Positions 32,011 through 40,966 of a DNA stretch of 64,000 nt are shown here, one piece after another (within the stretch, counting starts at the first letter, position 1; the number at the start of each line of letters is the position of its first letter). Where the stretch lies: positions 234,838 through 298,837 of the forward strand of contig NZ_FMXK01000004.1 in the NCBI RefSeq assembly GCF_900103635.1, read 5' to 3'. The notes below the pieces were generated by a model, which did not search any database, was not told the origin of the DNA, and saw nothing but the letters and a program-made list of their open reading frames with translations. The DNA comes from Butyrivibrio sp. INlla18 (GTDB lineage Bacteria; Bacillota; Clostridia; Lachnospirales; Lachnospiraceae). A program made the position numbers and the translations under genes.

Positions 32011-32811
32011 ATGAAAATTGAAAAAGTCAATGATCACCAGATTAGATGCACTCTTACCAGAGATGACCTTGCGAAGCGCGACCTTAAAATAACTGAGCTT
32101 GCTTATGGAACTGACAAAGCAAAAGAGCTTTTTCAGGACATGATGCAGCAGGCCAATTTAGAATATGGTTTTGATGCCGAAGATACTCCTCTTATGATAG
32201 AAGCAATACCTATCAATTCTGAATGTATCGTACTCATCATTACCAAAGTCGAGGATCCAGAAGAGTTAGATACTCGTTTTTCAAATTTCGCACCATCTGT
32301 CCACGAGGAAGATGATGACGAGGATGAAGATTACGATGACTACGAAGATGGCGACTATGATGAGGATGAAGACGAAGACGTTTCAAGCCTCTTCAAGAGA
32401 CTCCAGCATAGCAACATGATAGACTTCATGGAATCACCTATGGGAGCTCCTTCATCTGATGCCAAGAAAGTCAAAGAAAAAACATCTGGCACTCGCAAAA
32501 AGGGACAGCCTAGTAGAAAAGGTTCGAGAATATTCTCATTTGATTCTCTACACGAGGTTATGAGATTTTCTCATATAGTTAGCAGGAAATTCAATGGTTT
32601 GAATACACTCTACAAAAATGAAGTAAGTGGTAAGTTCTATCTGATACTTCATCAGGGTGAAATAGAAGATAATATCTTCGCCAATATCTGCTCAGTTCTT
32701 ACTGAGTATGGCAAGACTGAGATTGGAAGCACTGCAGAGCAGCAATATCTTGATGAGCATTACACAATAGTTATTAAAGATAATGCAGTTCAGTCTCTTT
32801 CAAAAATTTGA
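32011..32811 (+). CDS. mecA: Adaptor protein MecA
   Basis: 266-aa MecA family protein. Adaptors of this type bind unfolded or specific substrates with the N-terminal domain and hand them to the ClpC ATPase through the C-terminal domain. Visible: MKIEKVNDHQIRCTLTRDDL N-domain (about 1-90), a very acidic, low-complexity linker (runs of Glu/Asp around 95-125), and a C-terminal alpha/beta domain (about 170-260). Start at 32011 selected for AGGAGG 8 nt upstream; a GTG at 32002 overlaps that site. Transcribed alone between its promoter and a bidirectional terminator. Confidence 0.9.
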   Translation: MKIEKVNDHQIRCTLTRDDLAKRDLKITELAYGTDKAKELFQDMMQQANLEYGFDAEDTPLMIEAIPINSECIVLIITKVEDPEELDTRFSNFAPSVHEEDDDEDEDYDDYEDGDYDEDEDEDVSSLFKRLQHSNMIDFMESPMGAPSSDAKKVKEKTSGTRKKGQPSRKGSRIFSFDSLHEVMRFSHIVSRKFNGLNTLYKNEVSGKFYLILHQGEIEDNIFANICSVLTEYGKTEIGSTAEQQYLDEHYTIVIKDNAVQSLSKI

Positions 32812-32826
32812 TCATTGCAAAAAAAT

Positions 32827-32856
32827 GGACCGGTTCTTTTCGAACCGGTCCTTTTA
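32827..32856. terminator. Bidirectional terminator between mecA and nifJ
   Basis: Stem GGACCGGTTC / GAACCGGTCC (32827-32836, 32842-32851) with 5-nt loop, T run downstream and A run upstream, serving both convergent genes. Confidence 0.9.
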
Positions 32857-32864
32857 TTATGTTT

Positions 32865-35800
32865 TTAGTTCTTGCCGTAGAGGCTAACGAGTTTCTCGAG
32901 ATAAGCTCTGTGCTCCTTAGCATGCTCTGCAGCCTTAGCATTAAGTTCTGCAGCTCTCTCAGGATTCTTGAGCTTAAGTGAAAGATATCTAACCTCACCA
33001 TCAAGGAAGCTCTGGAAGTCTTCTGTAGCTGGCTTAGAATCAAGTGTGAACTTGTTCTCTGCCTGAGGATTGAATCTGAACATATCCCAGTATCCTGTAG
33101 CAACAGCCTTCTTCTCTTCGTCCATAACCTTGTTCATACCAGCCTTAAGACCCTGGTTGATACATGGTGCATAAGCGATGATAAGTGAAGGTCCTGGATA
33201 TGCCTCAGCTTCTTTGATCGCATTGATTGTCTGCTGCATATTTGCACCCATTGCGATCTGTGCAACGTATACATAACCATAGCTCATTGCGATAGAAGCA
33301 AGATCCTTCTGCTTGATTTCTTTACCACCTGCAGCGAACTGTGCAACAGCACCTGTAGGAGTAGCCTTTGATGACTGTCCACCTGTATTTGAGTAAACCT
33401 CAGTGTTTACAACGAGGACGTTAACATCCTTACCAGATGCAAGTACGTGATCGAGACCACCGAATCCGATATCGAATGCCCATCCGTCACCACCGAAGAT
33501 CCACTGTGATTTCTTAGCAGCGAAGTCCTTATTCTTAAGAATATACTTAGCTGCATCTGAGCTGTCGCCCTTAAGAGCCTCAACAAGAGCCTCTGTAGCA
33601 GCTGTGTTCTCTGAACCAACGTTGAATGTATCAAGCCACTTCTGAGCAGCATCCTTAGCAGATCCGCCAGCAGCTACGATCTCTTCAACCTTCTCCTTGA
33701 TTGCATCACGGAGTGCGTTCTGAGCAAGTACCATACCCATACCAAACTCTGCGTTATCCTCGAACAGTGAGTTATCCCATGCAGGACCCTGTCCCTTAGC
33801 ATTTACAGTGTAAGGTGTTGATGGTGAAGAGTTACCCCAGATTGATGTACATCCTGTAGCGTTTGCAACGTACATTCTGTCACCAAAGAGCTGAGTAACA
33901 AGTTTAACATAAGGAGTCTCACCACAACCTGCGCAAGCGCCTGAGAACTCAAGGAGTGGCTGCTTGAACTGTGAGCCCTTGATTGAAGCTTCGCCAAACT
34001 TAGCAACAACGTCTTCCTTGATAGGAAGTGTTACAGCATAGTCGAAGTACTTCTGCTCATCCTTGTTAGCTGCGATAGCACCCATCTTGAGTGTCTCACC
34101 CTTGTTATTACCAGGACATACATTTGCGCAAGATCCGCAACCTGTACAGTCAAGAGCAGAAATAACAACTGAATACTTATATCCATCCATTCCAGCAAGT
34201 GGCTTTGTCTGAAGTCCTTCTGGAGCCTTAGCGATCTCATCGTCTGTAAGAGCTACTGTTCTGATAGCAGCGTGTGGACATACAAGTGAGCAGAATCCAC
34301 ATCCGATACATGTTGTAGCATCCCACTTAGGAACGTTAACAGCGATACCTCTCTTCTCGTATGCTGCTGATCCTGAAGGTGTAGCACCATCAACATATGG
34401 AAGACAATCAGATACCTTAAGTGTGTTACCTTCCTGAGCATTAACCTTAGCCTGGATGTTGTTAACGAAGTCGATAACATCCTTTCTAGAGCCTTCTGCC
34501 TTCTTGAAGTCAAGTCCTTCGTCCTTAGCATCCTTCCAAGACTCAGGAATCTCAACCTTGATAAGATTCTTAGGATCTGCACCAGCATCAATAGCATCCC
34601 AGTTCTTCTTAACGACATCTTCGCCCTTACGGCCGTATGTCTTCTGAGCTGCATCCTTCATGAACTTGATAGCATCTTCTTCAGGAATGATCTTTGTGAT
34701 GTTGAAGAATGCTGACTGAAGGATTGTATTGATTCTTGTAGGTCCCATACCAACTTCAACACCAATCTTAGAACCGTTCATGATGTAGAAGTTGATCTTG
34801 TGATCATACATGAACTTCTTAACCTGTCCAGGAATCTCAGTCTCAAGCTGATCTACTGTCCATGGGCAGTTGAGAAGGAATGAGCCACCATCAACAAGTT
34901 CCTGAACCATGTTGAACTTGCGAATGTATGAAGGATTGTGGCAAGCTACGAAGTCAGCCTTCTTGATAAGGTATGTTGACTTGATAGGCTTCTTACCAAA
35001 TCTAAGGTGAGACATTGTAACACCACCAGACTTCTTTGAGTCATAGTCAAAGTATGCCTGAGCATACATGTCTGTGTTATCACCAATGATCTTGATTGAG
35101 TTCTTGTTAGCACCAACAGTACCGTCAGCACCAAGTCCCCAGAACTTACAGTTTGTTGTTCCTTCTGGAGTTGTAACAAGAGGAGCACCTGCATCAAGTG
35201 AAAGATTTGTTACATCATCCTCGATACCGATTGTGAACTCTTCCTTCTTGTCGTTATTGAATACAGCAACGATCTGTGCTGGAGTTGTATCTTTTGAACC
35301 AAGTCCATAACGTCCACAGAATACTGGAACTGACTCGAACTTTGTTCCCTTAAGAGCTGCGATAACATCAAGAGCAAGAGGCTCACGATATGATCCAGGC
35401 TCTTTTGTTCTATCAAGAACTTCGATTCTCTTAACTGATGCAGGAATAGCATCAACGAGAGCCTTAGCTGAGAATGGTCTGTAAAGTCTAACCTTTACTA
35501 CACCAACCTTCTTGCCCTGCTTCTCAAGGTAATCGATTGTCTCCTCGATAGTATCATTTACAGAACCCATAGCTACGATAACTACTTCTGCATTAGGATC
35601 ACCATAGTAGTTGAAGAGCTTGTAGTCTGTACCAATCTTTGCATTAACCTTGTCCATGTACTTCTGAACAATATCAGGAAGCTCATTGTAACCTGTGTTA
35701 CAAGCTTCTCTTGTCTGGAAGAAGATATCAGGGTTCTGAGCTGAGCCCATCTGGCATGGATGATTTGGATTAAGAGCGTTAGCCTTGAATGCATCGATTG

Positions 35801-36395
35801 CATCGTGGTTAACCATCTCATCGAGATCCTTGTAATCCCAAACCTCAATCTTCTGAATTTCATGTGATGTACGGAAACCATCAAAGAAGTTAATGAAAGG
35901 AATTCTTCCTTCAATTGCTGCGCAGTATGCTACAGGTGTTAAGTCCATAACCTCCTGTACACTAGAGTCGCAAAGCATTGCAGCACCTGTCTGTCGGCAA
36001 GCATAAACGTCTGAGTGATCACCGAAGATGTTGAGGGCATGAGAAGCTACGCAACGAGCGGATACGTTGAATACGCCAGGGAGTCTCTCACCAGCAACCT
36101 TGTAGATATCAGGAATCATAAGAAGAAGTCCCTGAGAAGCTGTGTATGTAGATGTAAGAGCACCTACTACAAGTGATCCGTGTACAGCACCTGCTGCACC
36201 GGCTTCAGACTGCATCTCTGTAATCTGAACTGTACGGCCGAAAATATTCTTCTTTCCAGCTGTTGCCCATTCATCTACATGCTCAGGCATAACAGATGAT
36301 GGTGTGATCGGGTACATAGCGGCAACTTCAGTAAACGCATATGAAGCATATGCAGCTGCTTCGTTACCGTCCATGGTTTTCATGTTTCTTGCCAT
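32865..36395 (-). CDS. nifJ: Pyruvate:ferredoxin (flavodoxin) oxidoreductase
   Basis: 1176-aa single-chain enzyme converting pyruvate and CoA to acetyl-CoA and CO2 and reducing ferredoxin, the main pyruvate-oxidising step in strict anaerobes. Domains: POR N-terminal pyrimidine-binding part (about 1-250), transketolase-type domain II (about 260-400), gamma/EKR domain (about 415-640), two [4Fe-4S] clusters (CIGCGFCSLVCPHA and CTGCGSCANVCPG), and the C-terminal TPP domain with CAGCGETPYVKL, GDGWAFDIGFGG and NTEVYSNTGGQSSKATP. All cluster cysteines are intact. Divergent from a ferredoxin likely to be its acceptor. Confidence 0.98.
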   Translation of the reverse strand: MARNMKTMDGNEAAAYASYAFTEVAAMYPITPSSVMPEHVDEWATAGKKNIFGRTVQITEMQSEAGAAGAVHGSLVVGALTSTYTASQGLLLMIPDIYKVAGERLPGVFNVSARCVASHALNIFGDHSDVYACRQTGAAMLCDSSVQEVMDLTPVAYCAAIEGRIPFINFFDGFRTSHEIQKIEVWDYKDLDEMVNHDAIDAFKANALNPNHPCQMGSAQNPDIFFQTREACNTGYNELPDIVQKYMDKVNAKIGTDYKLFNYYGDPNAEVVIVAMGSVNDTIEETIDYLEKQGKKVGVVKVRLYRPFSAKALVDAIPASVKRIEVLDRTKEPGSYREPLALDVIAALKGTKFESVPVFCGRYGLGSKDTTPAQIVAVFNNDKKEEFTIGIEDDVTNLSLDAGAPLVTTPEGTTNCKFWGLGADGTVGANKNSIKIIGDNTDMYAQAYFDYDSKKSGGVTMSHLRFGKKPIKSTYLIKKADFVACHNPSYIRKFNMVQELVDGGSFLLNCPWTVDQLETEIPGQVKKFMYDHKINFYIMNGSKIGVEVGMGPTRINTILQSAFFNITKIIPEEDAIKFMKDAAQKTYGRKGEDVVKKNWDAIDAGADPKNLIKVEIPESWKDAKDEGLDFKKAEGSRKDVIDFVNNIQAKVNAQEGNTLKVSDCLPYVDGATPSGSAAYEKRGIAVNVPKWDATTCIGCGFCSLVCPHAAIRTVALTDDEIAKAPEGLQTKPLAGMDGYKYSVVISALDCTGCGSCANVCPGNNKGETLKMGAIAANKDEQKYFDYAVTLPIKEDVVAKFGEASIKGSQFKQPLLEFSGACAGCGETPYVKLVTQLFGDRMYVANATGCTSIWGNSSPSTPYTVNAKGQGPAWDNSLFEDNAEFGMGMVLAQNALRDAIKEKVEEIVAAGGSAKDAAQKWLDTFNVGSENTAATEALVEALKGDSSDAAKYILKNKDFAAKKSQWIFGGDGWAFDIGFGGLDHVLASGKDVNVLVVNTEVYSNTGGQSSKATPTGAVAQFAAGGKEIKQKDLASIAMSYGYVYVAQIAMGANMQQTINAIKEAEAYPGPSLIIAYAPCINQGLKAGMNKVMDEEKKAVATGYWDMFRFNPQAENKFTLDSKPATEDFQSFLDGEVRYLSLKLKNPERAAELNAKAAEHAKEHRAYLEKLVSLYGKN

Positions 36396-36472
36396 TTTGT
36401 TTCCTCCTACCTTTTTTATTGGATTGTTTGGCTTTTTATATTAAATTGTATAGAAAACCTTTGAAATAGCGC

Positions 36473-36523
36473 AAAAATTCCGTCCACACTCTTTTCCTCC
36501 CGTGAAAAGTCAGATGTGACGGA
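36473..36523 (-). terminator. Terminator-like hairpin in the nifJ leader
   Basis: In the minus-strand transcript TCCGTCACA (36523-36515) pairs with TGTGGACGGA (36488-36479, one bulge), and inside it CTTTTC (36509-36504) pairs with GAAAAG (36496-36491) around a GGGAGG-containing loop; five U follow at 36477-36473. It lies about 80-130 nt before the nifJ start, so it could attenuate transcription. No alternative fold was proven. Confidence 0.45.
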
Positions 36524-36551
36524 GACTTTTACTCATATTCTGCCGATTTCA

Positions 36552-36581
36552 ATAGTACCACTTAAACCGCACTCGTGTCAA
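36552..36581 (-). promoter_or_regulatory. Promoter of nifJ
   Basis: Minus-strand TTGACA (36581-36576), 18-nt spacer, TACTAT (36557-36552). The leader is about 150 nt. Confidence 0.65.
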
Positions 36582-36608
36582 TGTTTTCAAGGCTTTGAAG
36601 CCATTTTG

Positions 36609-36622
36609 TGTAAGCGCTTACA
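36609..36622. promoter_or_regulatory. cre-type palindrome between nifJ and ferredoxin
   Basis: TGTAAGCGCTTACA fits the CcpA consensus TGNAANCGNNNNCA exactly and lies inside an 18-bp perfect palindrome (36607-36624). It sits upstream of the nifJ -35 (about 65-75 bp before the start site) and about 80 bp upstream of the ferredoxin -35. Other LacI-family regulators use similar sites. Confidence 0.6.
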
Positions 36623-36701
36623 CATATCGTTTTTATCGGTATTGTCACGCAATTTATACTTATTTAATGATTTCATCTGATAAAAGTTTTCGTTAAAAGT
36701 A

Positions 36702-36730
36702 TTGATAAATAAGTATCAGTATTATATGAT
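36702..36730 (+). promoter_or_regulatory. Promoter of the ferredoxin gene
   Basis: TTGATA (36702-36707), 17-nt spacer, TATGAT (36725-36730); leader about 80 nt to the AGGAG before ATG 36819. Confidence 0.7.
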
Positions 36731-36818
36731 AACTTTGTATCAAAGATTGGTAACGGCAAAGCCAGTCTGTTTTTGTTACATTTATTATTCTAAAACAAAT
36801 AGTGGAAGGAGATTTATT

Positions 36819-36989
36819 ATGGCATACGTTATTAATGATGGTTGCATTAGCTGCGGTTCATGTGCTGCACAGTGCCCTGTTTCAGCTATTTCTCAGGGAG
36901 ACTCACAGTTCGTTATCGACGCTAACACATGCATCGACTGCGGTTCTTGCGCAGCTCAGTGTCCTGTTGGTGCTATCACACAGGGTTGA
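36819..36989 (+). CDS. 2[4Fe-4S] ferredoxin
   Basis: 56-aa clostridial-type ferredoxin with two CxxCxxCxxxCP motifs (CISCGSCAAQCP and CIDCGSCAAQCP), each binding a [4Fe-4S] cluster. It accepts electrons from PFOR and passes them to hydrogenase, Rnf or other partners. Start at 36819 follows GGAAGGAG by 8 nt; a frame that opens earlier (36702) begins inside the promoter and is not used. Divergent from nifJ with a shared cre-type site. Confidence 0.96.
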   Translation: MAYVINDGCISCGSCAAQCPVSAISQGDSQFVIDANTCIDCGSCAAQCPVGAITQG

Positions 36990-37010
36990 GTACAATCAAC
37001 AGAAATAACA

Positions 37011-37051
37011 AAAGGTGTAGTTTCGATTCTATCGAAAACTACACCTTTTTT
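37011..37051. terminator. Terminator between ferredoxin and dnaB
   Basis: Stem AAAGGTGTAGTTTCGAT / ATCGAAAACTACACCTTT (37011-37027, 37031-37048; one bulged base), then T6. The A/T flanks suggest it also ends the convergent dnaB transcript. Confidence 0.85.
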
Positions 37052-37058
37052 ATTTTGC

Positions 37059-38402
37059 TCAGTGGCCTTTTTCAAGGTTTGCAAACTTAGTATATTCAGG
37101 AAGCCAAAGGAGCTCTACGGTTCCAATAGGGCCGTGTCTTTGCTTGGCAATAATGATCTCGGCTACGCCCTTCTTTTCGGTATCCTTGTTATAATAATCA
37201 TCTCTATAGATGAACATTACCATATCGGCATCCTGCTCGATGGCTCCAGATTCTCTAAGGTCTGAAAGCATAGGTCTGTGATCAGGTCTCTGCTCAACCG
37301 CACGAGAAAGCTGTGAAAGAGCTACTACAGGAACATTTAACTCTCTGGCAAGAGCCTTAAGAGATCTTGAGATCTCTGAAATCTCCTGCTGTCTTGATTC
37401 TGAGCTCTTTCCAGATCCACCAGACATAAGCTGCAAATAGTCGATCATGATAACCTGAAGGTCATATTCCATCTTGTACTTTCTGCACTTAGATCTAAGC
37501 TCTTGGATTGAGATACTAGGTGTATCATCAATGATCAGCTTGGAAGATCCAACTACATCAGCACTTTCGATAAGTCTTTCCCAGTCAAGGTCTGACATAT
37601 TACCGGTTCTGATATGCTGAGAATCCACGTGTGATTCCATGGAAAGGAGACGGTTAACAAACTGCTCCTTTGACATTTCCAGTGAGAACATTGCAACACA
37701 CTTGTTGTCATGGAATGCCATATGCTCTGCGATATTAAGGACAAAGGCTGTCTTACCCATAGCAGGTCTGGCAGCGATCAGAATAAGGTCAGAAGGCTGG
37801 AATCCAGCGGTATTGTAATCAAGATCGATAAAGCCTGTTGAATGACCTGTTACATTACCCTTCATCTTGCTGGCCGTCTCAATTCTGTTGAGGGCATTCA
37901 TAACTACCTGATCGATAGGTACGAAATCGCCAGTGTTACGCTTCTGAGTGATCTGAAAAACATTTTTTTCAACATCATTGAGAATGCCTTCCATATCTTC
38001 ACCGCCAGCATAACAGTTATTTATTGTATCTTCGCTGACACGAATAAGTTTTCTGAGAGTAGATTTGTCTGCCACGATCTTGGCATAGTACTTAACATTG
38101 GCAGAAGTTGGCACTGCTGAAACCAGCTCACCAATATATTCAACACTGCTGACGTTTGGTGGAACATTCTTTTCACGAAGTCTGTTCTGCAAGGTTACAA
38201 CGTCAACTGCACTGCCTTCTCTATTAAGTTCTACCATAGCCTCAAAGATAGTGCCGAGCTGTCTGTTATAGAAGTCATCTGCCGTTACTATCTCAGCTGC
38301 TATCTCGATAGCATCTTTATCCATAAGCATGGCACCGACAACAGACTGCTCAGCTTCGAGACTGTTGGGCGCCACCCTTTTTAACAGTGTTTCATCTGCC
38401 AT
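37059..38402 (-). CDS. dnaB: Replicative DNA helicase DnaB
   Basis: 447-aa hexameric helicase (called DnaC in Bacillus subtilis). N-terminal DnaG-binding domain (about 10-110), then the RecA-like motor: Walker A ARPAMGKTAFVLNIA (about 203-217), Walker B QVIMIDYLQLMSGG, and the conserved LSQLSRAVEQRPDHRPMLSDLRESGAIEQDAD. Full length, no intein. Last gene of gdpP-rplI-dnaB, 3 nt after rplI, an order conserved near the origin in many Firmicutes. It is the likely client of the DnaI-type loader at 15.5 kb. Confidence 0.97.
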   Translation of the reverse strand: MADETLLKRVAPNSLEAEQSVVGAMLMDKDAIEIAAEIVTADDFYNRQLGTIFEAMVELNREGSAVDVVTLQNRLREKNVPPNVSSVEYIGELVSAVPTSANVKYYAKIVADKSTLRKLIRVSEDTINNCYAGGEDMEGILNDVEKNVFQITQKRNTGDFVPIDQVVMNALNRIETASKMKGNVTGHSTGFIDLDYNTAGFQPSDLILIAARPAMGKTAFVLNIAEHMAFHDNKCVAMFSLEMSKEQFVNRLLSMESHVDSQHIRTGNMSDLDWERLIESADVVGSSKLIIDDTPSISIQELRSKCRKYKMEYDLQVIMIDYLQLMSGGSGKSSESRQQEISEISRSLKALARELNVPVVALSQLSRAVEQRPDHRPMLSDLRESGAIEQDADMVMFIYRDDYYNKDTEKKGVAEIIIAKQRHGPIGTVELLWLPEYTKFANLEKGH

Positions 38403-38405
38403 TTT

Positions 38406-38852
38406 TTACTGTTCCTTTACACTTACCTTCAATGTAGTAGTAACCTGTGGGTGTAACTTAACCGGAATCTCATATGTTCCGAATGCCTTGATCGGTTCAG
38501 GCATCTGTAATTTCTTTTTGTCGATATCAAATCCGAACTGCTGCTTGGCTGCTGTAACAATCTCCTTGGATGATACTGATCCAAATACTCTTCCGCCTTC
38601 GCCAGCTTTCATTGTAAGCTGTACAGTTTCTTTTGCGATCTTCTCGCCATAAGCCTTAGCTTCATCAAGCTGCTGCTTGGCTACGATGGAATCTCTTTTC
38701 TGCTGATTCTTGAGCTCGTTTAAATTCTTCTGTGTAGCTTCAACGCCAAGGTTCTTTGGAAGAACATAGTTCTTGGCATAACCATCACTTACTTTTACTA
38801 CTTCGCCTTTTTTACCAAGGCTCTTTACGTCTTCTAATAAAATTACCTGCAT
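38406..38852 (-). CDS. rplI: 50S ribosomal protein L9
   Basis: 148-aa bL9: N-terminal domain MQVILLEDVKSLGKKGEVVKVSDGYAKNYVLPK, a connecting long helix (about 40-75) and C-terminal RNA-binding domain. Standard length. Lies 3 nt after gdpP and 3 nt before dnaB. Confidence 0.98.
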   Translation of the reverse strand: MQVILLEDVKSLGKKGEVVKVSDGYAKNYVLPKNLGVEATQKNLNELKNQQKRDSIVAKQQLDEAKAYGEKIAKETVQLTMKAGEGGRVFGSVSSKEIVTAAKQQFGFDIDKKKLQMPEPIKAFGTYEIPVKLHPQVTTTLKVSVKEQ

Positions 38853-38855
38853 CTA

Positions 38856-40907
38856 TTAAAGTTCTCCTTCTTCGATCATCTGATCGATCGTCTTCTTAAC
38901 AACTTCAACTGCCTCTGCAGCTGACATGCCTTCCATCTGACATCCGGCTGAACTCATATGTCCGCCGCCGCCAAGTCTCTCCATTACAACCTGAACGTTG
39001 ACTTCATCGATGGATCTGGCACTTATATATACCTGATTCTGGTACTCTGTACATACAAAGCTTGCTCTTACGCCCTTGATGTTCAAGAGTTCATTGGCTG
39101 CCTGGGCTCCTATGATAGTAGGGCTCTGTATATCATCATTTATAAGTACTGAAATAGCATATCTGTTCTGGTAAACCTCAGCCTGGCTGACTGCATCAGC
39201 CTTAGCCTTGTATTCATTGGCGTCCTCTCTAAAGAGCTTACGTACTCTTGTGACATCAGCACCGTTTCTACGAAGGAATGCTGCTGCCTCAAAGGTTCTG
39301 ACACCAGTCTTGTTCATAAAGTTCTGTGTATCTACGATCATACCTGAGTACAGTGAATCTGCCTCTTCATTCTTGATCTTGACGTTCTCGCCAATGTACT
39401 GAAGGATCTCAGAAACCATCTCACATGCAGATGAAGCATAAGGCTCTACATAAGAAAGTGTAGCATTCTCGATAACCTCTGTTCCTGCTCTGTGATGATC
39501 AAGTACCACGATGGTCTTACAAAATCTAAGGAGCTCTGGGCACTCTGTGATAGTTGGCTTATTGACATCAACTACTACAAGAACTGTATTGTTACCAGCA
39601 ATATCGATGGCCTGCTGGTTATTGATGATCATATCATCTTCATATTCAGGATTATTCTTGAATAATTCCACAAGTGGCTGCATAGAAGTTGTCACATCAT
39701 TAAGTACGATATGGCACTTTCTATCCAGGGTCTTGGCTATCCTGTAAATACCTACAGAAGCACCAAAGCTATCTACATCGCCAAGTCTGTGACCCATTAC
39801 GATAACTGAATCCTTACCGGAAATGATCTCACGAAGGGCATGAGCCTTAACTCTTGCCTTAACCCTTGTACTCTTTTCAACCTGCTGACTCTTACCGCCG
39901 TAATAAGAAATATTCTCAGCGCTCTTAACAACCGCCTGATCTCCGCCTCGTCCAAGGGCAAGATCGATAGCGTTTCTAGCAAATTCATAGTTCTGAGCAT
40001 AGGATAGACCATTAAGTCCGATACCTATACTGAGGGTAACAGCCATCTCATTACCGATATTAACTGTCTTAACATCTTCAAGAAGATCAAATCTCTGCTC
40101 TCTGAGCATCTCGCAGGACTTCTTTGGCATTACAACGAAGTACTTATCTTTCTCGATCTTCTTGGCAATACCGTTACATCCGGCAATATACTTATTGATC
40201 TTTCTATCAATAAGAGCTGTCAAAAGAGATCTTCTAACCTCTTCAACACTATCAAGGGCCTCTTCATAGTTATCAAGATAGATAAGACCTGCTGCCAGTG
40301 ACTGGTTATCTACTTCCTGGATAGCAAGTTTAAGTGCAGTCTCATCAAAAAGATATACTGCTATAAGGCTACCTTCGTATCCGTTAGCATCGATGATATC
40401 GCTGTTATTAGCCATCTCCTGAAGAGAGATCCTCTTCATCTTGAGAGTGTAATTGCTATCCTCATGGTCGATATCATAGGATACTTCATCATATCCTTCT
40501 GGGAACTTGTCCTGAGTAATACTTGGGAAAAGAGCTGTGATATTCTTCTTGAAGCCTTTCTCCTGATGAACGATCCTCTCAAAGGCTATGTTAGACCACA
40601 CAACCTTTCCAGTATCATCAAGGACAGCATGTGCAAGGTCGAGCTCTCTTAAAAGCTTTTTCTGGATCTGTCCATACTGCGTAGCAAAGCTAACAAGCTC
40701 ATTCATGATGATAGGCCTGTTATAGAAATTCAGATAAACTACAGCCACAAAGTAAAGTGCTGTAAAAGCAAGGAGCACCAAACCTGCTGTGAAGTTTACT
40801 GTGAATATCCCTATGTTTATGAAGATCAGAAGAACACCTAATATTGTGAATATAGTAAGGTATGTCTTCAGCTTTCCCTTTAATTTAACTCTGGACTTAT
40901 TTGCCAT
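38856..40907 (-). CDS. gdpP: GdpP-type cyclic-di-AMP phosphodiesterase (DHH family)
   Basis: 683-aa membrane protein. Two N-terminal membrane helices (about 14-58), a PAS-like domain (about 80-170), a degenerate GGDEF domain (about 175-310), and a C-terminal DHH-DHHA1 phosphoesterase: VMGHRLGDVDSFGA, VVVDVNKPTI, VLDHHRAGTEV and GGGGHMSSAGCQ. GdpP hydrolyses c-di-AMP to pApA and so controls potassium, osmolyte and wall homeostasis. Heads the gdpP-rplI-dnaB operon, as in Bacillus (yybT). Confidence 0.93.
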   Translation of the reverse strand: MANKSRVKLKGKLKTYLTIFTILGVLLIFINIGIFTVNFTAGLVLLAFTALYFVAVVYLNFYNRPIIMNELVSFATQYGQIQKKLLRELDLAHAVLDDTGKVVWSNIAFERIVHQEKGFKKNITALFPSITQDKFPEGYDEVSYDIDHEDSNYTLKMKRISLQEMANNSDIIDANGYEGSLIAVYLFDETALKLAIQEVDNQSLAAGLIYLDNYEEALDSVEEVRRSLLTALIDRKINKYIAGCNGIAKKIEKDKYFVVMPKKSCEMLREQRFDLLEDVKTVNIGNEMAVTLSIGIGLNGLSYAQNYEFARNAIDLALGRGGDQAVVKSAENISYYGGKSQQVEKSTRVKARVKAHALREIISGKDSVIVMGHRLGDVDSFGASVGIYRIAKTLDRKCHIVLNDVTTSMQPLVELFKNNPEYEDDMIINNQQAIDIAGNNTVLVVVDVNKPTITECPELLRFCKTIVVLDHHRAGTEVIENATLSYVEPYASSACEMVSEILQYIGENVKIKNEEADSLYSGMIVDTQNFMNKTGVRTFEAAAFLRRNGADVTRVRKLFREDANEYKAKADAVSQAEVYQNRYAISVLINDDIQSPTIIGAQAANELLNIKGVRASFVCTEYQNQVYISARSIDEVNVQVVMERLGGGGHMSSAGCQMEGMSAAEAVEVVKKTIDQMIEEGEL

Positions 40908-40939
40908 GAAATCAACCTTCTTTTCCTAATTAGACATTT

Positions 40940-40961
40940 CACTGTATAGTATACCACAGTG
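40940..40961 (-). promoter_or_regulatory. gdpP promoter with dyad
   Basis: Minus-strand extended -10 TGGTATACT (40956-40948), flanked by the inverted repeat CACTGT / ACAGTG (40961-40956 and 40945-40940). -35 is not clear. The dyad covers the -10 and could be an operator. Confidence 0.5.
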
Positions 40962-40966
40962 CCAAG

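Noticed and set aside
36702..36818. N-terminal extension of the ferredoxin
   Set aside because: The extension begins inside the -35 box and the AGGAG sits directly before MAYVIND; the 56-aa form is the normal ferredoxin size.
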